From assembly GCA_946183385.1 (NCBI GenBank), contig CAMHBN010000047.1:1-10705 (forward strand): a DNA stretch of 10,705 bases, given 5' to 3'. Below the pieces are notes generated by a model. That model did not search any database. It had not been told where the DNA came from and saw only the letters and a list, made by a program, of their open reading frames with translations. This document shows, piece by piece, positions 7,450-10,705 of this stretch (the stretch's first letter is position 1; each line of letters begins with the position of its first letter). The position numbers were made by a program, and so were the translations under genes. This DNA is from an uncultured Ruminococcus sp. GTDB lineage: Bacteria > Bacillota > Clostridia > Oscillospirales > Ruminococcaceae.

Positions 7450-7701
7450 TCATTCCCTGTTTTCCGTTTTTTCTCTGATGAGTCTTTCGAGACCGCCTAT
7501 TGTTCTGAACTCGCCCGAAAACAGTTCTTCCTTTGAAAATTCAATATCAAAATCATCTTCAAGAATAGCTACAAACTGGACAAGTCCCATCGAATCCACA
7601 TAACCGTTTGCTATATAATCAAAATTATCATAGTCAACATCGTCGGGCAGCTTGTATTCTCTTTCGATAAATTCAAGTATCGTATCTCTTATCTCGTCCA
7701 T
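7450..7701 (-). CDS. Acyl carrier protein (first copy, paired with ketosynthase III)
   Basis: An 83-residue acidic carrier. The attachment motif is NGYVDSMGLVQF with Ser37 as the phosphopantetheine residue in a standard Asp-Ser-Met context, followed by LEDDFDIEFSKEE, the usual second and third helix region. It differs over most of its length from the other carrier (5366-5587), so it is not a recent duplicate. The gene is 10 bases upstream of the ketosynthase, suggesting it holds the extender or product of that enzyme. The ATG at 7701 follows AAGGAGG (7707-7713) at 5 bases, one of the strongest binding sites in the window, consistent with a carrier needed in excess over enzymes (inference). 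Confidence 0.9.
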   Translation of the reverse strand: MDEIRDTILEFIEREYKLPDDVDYDNFDYIANGYVDSMGLVQFVAILEDDFDIEFSKEELFSGEFRTIGGLERLIREKTENRE

Positions 7702-7731
7702 GATGACCTCCTTTTGGGTACGGCTTGTTTT

Positions 7732-8361
7732 TCAATCTATTTTTTTGGCAGGATTTCCGAAGACCTTATAATTATCCCGAACGTTCCTGATCACTACACT
7801 TCCGGCGCCCACGTATGCGGAATGTCCGACCTTTATATTCGGCATGAGGACCGCATTGGCTCCTATGAAAGCTCCCGAACAGATGTGTACAGACCTCATG
7901 ACCGCACAGCACGCGCTGACCGAAGCGTAATCCTCGACTACGGCATCGTGGCCTATTCCTGTATCAAGAAGAGTTACATAATCGCCTACAGCTGAATTGG
8001 GGCTCATTCTTGCTCCGGGATAAACAACAGAACCCTTTCCGATATGCGTAAAGTCGGATATCAGAGCCCGCGGATGAATGACCGTAACAAATTCGGCGCC
8101 CCTGCCCTCCAGCAGGCTGACGACAGCTCTTTTTGTCTCGGGACCTGCTATTGCGAGGGCGAACACTTCATTCTCTTTCGGCTGCCATTCTTTTATTGTT
8201 CCCACGATCGCGTGATCGCATTCGTATCCGTCCAGAGCCTTTTCGTCGTCATCTATAAATCCGCGGATATTCCATGTTGCTCTTTCCTTGTTTATGTCCT
8301 TGCACCATTGGAGGACTTCTCTTCCGCAGCCTCCGGCGCCGACGATATACAGATCCTTCAT
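7732..8361 (-). CDS. NeuD/PglD-like sugar acyltransferase, catalytic His present
   Basis: A 209-residue protein. An N-terminal Rossmann-like domain begins DLYIVGAGGCGREV (residues 3-16), and IRGFIDDD follows at 32-39. From about residue 95 a left-handed parallel beta-helix of hexapeptide repeats runs to the end: IGKGSVVYPGARMSPNSAVG, then GIGHDAVVEDYASVS with His138 at the place of the PglD catalytic histidine, then VGAGSVV and GNPAKKID. In PglD the sugar amine sits in the N-terminal domain and acetyl-CoA binds along the helix at a trimer interface. NeuD relatives O-acetylate sialic acid. Here it probably acylates an amino or hydroxyl group of a (nucleotide) sugar; whether it takes acetyl-CoA or the operon's own acyl thioester is open. 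GGAG (8369-8372) lies 7 bases before the ATG. It is the second of two tandem paralogues. Confidence 0.9.
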   Translation of the reverse strand: MKDLYIVGAGGCGREVLQWCKDINKERATWNIRGFIDDDEKALDGYECDHAIVGTIKEWQPKENEVFALAIAGPETKRAVVSLLEGRGAEFVTVIHPRALISDFTHIGKGSVVYPGARMSPNSAVGDYVTLLDTGIGHDAVVEDYASVSACCAVMRSVHICSGAFIGANAVLMPNIKVGHSAYVGAGSVVIRNVRDNYKVFGNPAKKID

Positions 8362-8386
8362 CGCTTTACTCCGTCATGCAGGAACA

Positions 8387-8408
8387 CATCCGACTGCGGA
8401 TGCATCCG
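8387..8408. repeat. Three-copy inverted hexamer (CATCCG/CGGATG)
   Basis: In the 70-base gap between the two acyltransferase genes, CATCCG (8387-8392), CGGATG (8397-8402) and CATCCG (8403-8408) occur in close order. The first two can form a 6-bp hairpin with a 4-base loop, while the last two form a perfect 12-bp palindrome (8397-8408). It sits about 15 bases before the ribosome binding site of the downstream acyltransferase. On the transcribed strand no T-run follows, so it is not an intrinsic terminator for this operon. It could affect processing or be chance. Confidence 0.45.
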
Positions 8409-8431
8409 TATTTTGTTTTTTGTAGCGGATA

Positions 8432-9076
8432 TCACTTGAAAAGTGAAAATCCCGAGCCTTTCTCGCTCACCTCTGAGCCGTCTGCATAGTCCCTGCTTGC
8501 TGTTGCCTCAACGCCGACTTCTACCCTGCGCCCCAGCTTCTTATGGGGATAAACAGTGCTGCCGGCAGCGAGGAAGCATTCATCGCCTATCTCTGCTCTT
8601 TCCGAGACAGATGCTCCGGACATCAGTGAAACATAATCGCCTATCCTGCAGTCGTTGCAGACCGCAGAATTGATGTAGAACAGACCGAACTCACCAAGCC
8701 TCGTGTCCACGGAGACTGTAACATGAGGAAAGACGATGCTGCCCTTCCCGACGGGACTTGTCGGAGCTATCACAGCTGTCGGATGAACTATGGATTCCCA
8801 TTCGGTAAAGCTGCTGTGCTCTTCCCTGATCTTCTTCCTTATTGAACCGTTCTGTATCGCGATAACAGCACACAGGGGAGCCTTGGCTGCAGCAGCTTCC
8901 AGCTGTGCGATATTTCCAAGGACCCTGTAGCCATAGAACTCTCCGCCTTCCTTGTCCTTGTCATCATCAAGAAATCCGAGAATGACATAGGTCGGCTTTA
9001 TCTTGTTTATATCTTCTATGAGCCACACGACCTCTTTCCCGAGATCGCCCGCTCCTATGATAACAATGTTCTTCAT
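8432..9076 (-). CDS. NeuD/PglD-like acyltransferase homologue, catalytic His replaced by Asn
   Basis: A 214-residue paralogue of the next gene. The N-terminal domain begins NIVIIGAGDLGKEVVWLIED (residues 3-22), followed by VILGFLDDD (31-39). A left-handed beta-helix starts near IVHPTAVIAPTSPVGKG (96-112). At the position of the usual catalytic His the sequence is AVCNDCRIGDYVSL, giving Asn141. The C-terminus ends SEKGSGFSLFK and lacks the GNPAK-type signature kept in the paralogue. Both changes affect regions that matter for base catalysis and cofactor binding in PglD/NeuD, so the protein may be inactive as an acetyltransferase, may use another mechanism or donor, or may serve as a partner subunit. 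The ATG at 9076 has GGAGG (9083-9087) at 6 bases. The gene starts 22 bases after the carboxyltransferase stop, an unusual neighbour for that enzyme. Confidence 0.85.
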   Translation of the reverse strand: MKNIVIIGAGDLGKEVVWLIEDINKIKPTYVILGFLDDDKDKEGGEFYGYRVLGNIAQLEAAAAKAPLCAVIAIQNGSIRKKIREEHSSFTEWESIVHPTAVIAPTSPVGKGSIVFPHVTVSVDTRLGEFGLFYINSAVCNDCRIGDYVSLMSGASVSERAEIGDECFLAAGSTVYPHKKLGRRVEVGVEATASRDYADGSEVSEKGSGFSLFK

Positions 9077-9098
9077 GCTGTTCCTCCGTCATTACCTT

Positions 9099-10643
9099 TT
9101 ACAGCGGGATATTGCCGTGGCAGAAGCTCAGCTCGCTGCGTTCCTTGGAGCTGAGGCTCTCAAATGCAGACCTGATCTTCCGCCTTGTATCCTCAGGGCT
9201 GATGACCTCGTCGATTATCCCGAGCCTTGCAGCGACATAGGGAGACATGAACTTATCATTGTACTCTTCTATCTTCTGTGCTCTGACGGCTTCCCTGTCG
9301 GCTGCCGATTCGAGCTCGTGCTTATACATGATGCTGACGGCACCTTCCGCTCCCATTACGGCGATTTGCGCAATGGGCCATGCGTAGACGATATCAGCGC
9401 CCACGCCCTTGCTGTTCATGGCGATATAAGCCCCGCCGTAGGCTTTGCGCAGGATAAGGCTGACCTTTGGCACACTCGCCTCACAATAGGCATATAAGAG
9501 CTTTGCTCCGCGCCTTATGATACCGTCGTGCTCCATTTTGCTTCCGGGCATAAATCCCGGAACATCGATAAGGGTCAGCAGCGGGATGCCGTAGCAGTCA
9601 CAGCAGCGGACAAACCGGGCTGCCTTCTCTCCCGAGTCGATATCAAGAGCACCTCCGAGCTGCATCGGATTTGAAGCAACGATACCGATCACCTCAGAGT
9701 CAAGTCTTGCATATCCGACGACTATGCTCCTTCCGAAATCCTTGTGGACCTCAAAGAACGAGCCTTCGTCCGCAAATGTATCTATAACGCCGTGAATGTC
9801 ATATCCGCGGCGCTGATTATCCGATACTATTTCCTGGAGCCTGTCGGAATCATCTCTTGATTTTCCGATGATCCTTGCGGGCTTTTCCTTATAATTCTTA
9901 GGAAGGTATGAGAGCAGCTTCTTCACACCGTCCAGACATTCATACTCGGACGGATACCTGAAATGAGCCACTCCGCTGTTCCTGCAATGGGTAGCCGCTC
10001 CTCCGAGCTCCTCTGTGCTGATGTTTTCTCCCATCACAGTCCTGACAACATCAGGACCCGTGAGGAACATCTGGGAGCCCTTTTCGACCATGAACACATA
10101 GTCGCACAGTGCAGGTCCGTAACACGCACCTCCCGCACACGGTCCCATTATTACTGCTATCTGAGGTATCTTGCCGGATGCGCGGGTGTGGCGGAGGAAC
10201 ATATCGCCGTATCCCTCAAGTCCTGTAATACCTTCTTCTATCCTTGCTCCGCCTGAATCGTTGATCGTGATAAAGGGTGCTTTGGACTGAAAAGCCATAT
10301 CCATTATGCGGACGATCTTCTTGCTGTGATACTCTCCGAAGGAGCCGCCCATTACTGTGAAATCCTCGGCGGCAACATAAACGGGCTCACCGTTGATAGT
10401 ACCGAAGCCGGTCACGACTCCGTCTCCGGGGAGCTTTTTCTTATCCATGCCGAAATCTGTAAAGCGGGACTCCACCAGCGAGCCTACTTCCTGAAACGAA
10501 CCGGGGTCATAGAGATATTCGATACGCTCCCGGACGGTCAGCTTGCCTTTGTTATGCTGTGCTTCGACCCGCTTCTCGCCGCCGCCCGCTTTGGCTTTGG
10601 CTTTCTTTTCATTCAATTCATCAATGTATTTTGGATCCCACAT
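9099..10643 (-). CDS. Biotin-dependent acyl-CoA carboxyltransferase subunit (PccB/MmdA type)
   Basis: A 514-residue crotonase-fold carboxyltransferase with both halves complete. The N-terminal half holds INDSGGARIEEG (127-138) and the oxyanion loop GPCAGGACYGPAL (167-179). The C-terminal half holds DVPGFMPG (360-367) and the second oxyanion loop AYGGAYIAMNSK (401-412), ending GNIPL. It moves a carboxyl group between carboxybiotin and an acyl-CoA. Family members act in propionyl-/acetyl-CoA carboxylases or as alpha subunits of methylmalonyl-CoA decarboxylase. Ile407 occupies the place where Streptomyces PccB has a specificity Asp, but Ile is also common in MmdA-type proteins, so substrate stays open. 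No biotin carboxylase, biotin carrier or membrane decarboxylase gene is in the window. Its setting suggests supplying malonyl- or methylmalonyl-CoA to the ketosynthase (inference). The ATG at 10643 has only a weak GAGTG-like binding site; the frame stays open to the window edge, so a longer N-terminus cannot be ruled out, although MWDPKYIDELNEKK is a family-like start. Confidence 0.92.
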   Translation of the reverse strand: MWDPKYIDELNEKKAKAKAGGGEKRVEAQHNKGKLTVRERIEYLYDPGSFQEVGSLVESRFTDFGMDKKKLPGDGVVTGFGTINGEPVYVAAEDFTVMGGSFGEYHSKKIVRIMDMAFQSKAPFITINDSGGARIEEGITGLEGYGDMFLRHTRASGKIPQIAVIMGPCAGGACYGPALCDYVFMVEKGSQMFLTGPDVVRTVMGENISTEELGGAATHCRNSGVAHFRYPSEYECLDGVKKLLSYLPKNYKEKPARIIGKSRDDSDRLQEIVSDNQRRGYDIHGVIDTFADEGSFFEVHKDFGRSIVVGYARLDSEVIGIVASNPMQLGGALDIDSGEKAARFVRCCDCYGIPLLTLIDVPGFMPGSKMEHDGIIRRGAKLLYAYCEASVPKVSLILRKAYGGAYIAMNSKGVGADIVYAWPIAQIAVMGAEGAVSIMYKHELESAADREAVRAQKIEEYNDKFMSPYVAARLGIIDEVISPEDTRRKIRSAFESLSSKERSELSFCHGNIPL

Positions 10644-10680
10644 ATTATCACTCTCTTGAATGCTTGGTTTATGTAATATT

Positions 10681-10705
10681 TTACAGTGTGACTGCTGTGA
10701 CCTTT
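10681..10705 (-). CDS. Possible C-terminal tail of an upstream gene
   Basis: At the right edge one minus-strand frame reads KVTAVTL followed by TAA at 10683-10681, 37 bases before the carboxyltransferase ATG. This would fit the end of a preceding gene in the same operon. Seven codons carry no diagnostic information, and the other two frames are also open, so this is only a suggestion. Confidence 0.2.

Noticed and set aside
6357..7701. Housekeeping fatty-acid synthesis cluster (fabH, acpP, fabG)
   Set aside because: There is no fabD, fabF, fabZ or fabK, there is a second ACP with a ligase, and the flanking genes are sugar acyltransferase and glycosyltransferase types.
8397..8425. Terminator-like look on the plus strand: palindrome followed by a T-rich run
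   Set aside because: No plus-strand gene ends nearby, the stem is short, and in the transcribed direction the A/T-rich part precedes the stem.
208..9644. High count of the palindrome GATATC: I count 18, against about 2.6 expected from equal base use
   Set aside because: Most sites I checked are in-frame GAT ATC codon pairs (Asp-Ile) in the minus-strand genes, so codon choice explains much of it. A genome-wide count would decide whether any excess remains.
9099..10643. Assigning the carboxyltransferase to acetyl-CoA or to methylmalonyl-CoA from Ile407
   Set aside because: Ile at that place occurs in enzymes of both kinds, so the residue alone does not settle the substrate.
10644..10705. Possible promoter ahead of the carboxyltransferase (AT-rich patch with TAAAAT)
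   Set aside because: No convincing -35/-10 pair with proper spacing; the operon may extend beyond the window.

Overview
The window reads as part of one long minus-strand transcription unit. Every gene I can support is on the minus strand, so transcription runs from the right edge (base 10705) to the left edge (base 1). Genes overlap or are separated by 5 to 110 bases, and I see no terminator between them. No gene-free stretch longer than 300 bases exists, and I see no tRNA, rRNA, CRISPR array, insertion sequence or attachment site. Strong GGAGG ribosome binding sites, mixed base composition and the protein styles suggest an anaerobic member of the Bacillota, perhaps Clostridia of the Ruminococcus or Lachnospiraceae kind. 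That assignment is an impression from the sequence, not a search result.

Order of transcription: (1) a biotin-dependent acyl-CoA carboxyltransferase, 10643-9099; (2) two tandem NeuD/PglD-like left-handed beta-helix acyltransferase homologues, 9076-8432 and 8361-7732; (3) an acyl carrier protein, 7701-7450, and a FabH-like ketosynthase III, 7439-6357; (4) a short-chain dehydrogenase, 6364-5618; (5) a second acyl carrier protein, 5587-5366, and an AMP-forming acyl ligase, 5317-3767; (6) a possible 30-residue ORF, 3762-3670; (7) a DmpG-like pyruvate aldolase, 3656-2709; (8) a Gfo/Idh/MocA oxidoreductase, 2695-1520; (9) a metallo-beta-lactamase-fold hydrolase, 1505-834; (10) a GT4 glycosyltransferase, 837 to beyond the left edge.

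Together these look like a dedicated acyl-group pathway wired to sugar chemistry. Carboxyltransferase, ketosynthase, SDR and first ACP could build a beta-hydroxyacyl-ACP. Aldolase, oxidoreductase, ligase and second ACP could make and activate a hydroxy acid. The NeuD/PglD-type proteins could place an acyl group on an amino or hydroxy sugar, and the glycosyltransferase could use that sugar in a surface glycan. The nearest precedent I know is the ACP plus AMP-ligase set proposed to make the 3-deoxy-tetronyl group of the Vibrio cholerae O1 O antigen. The product here is unknown. The individual families are recognised with good confidence; the combined pathway is inference.
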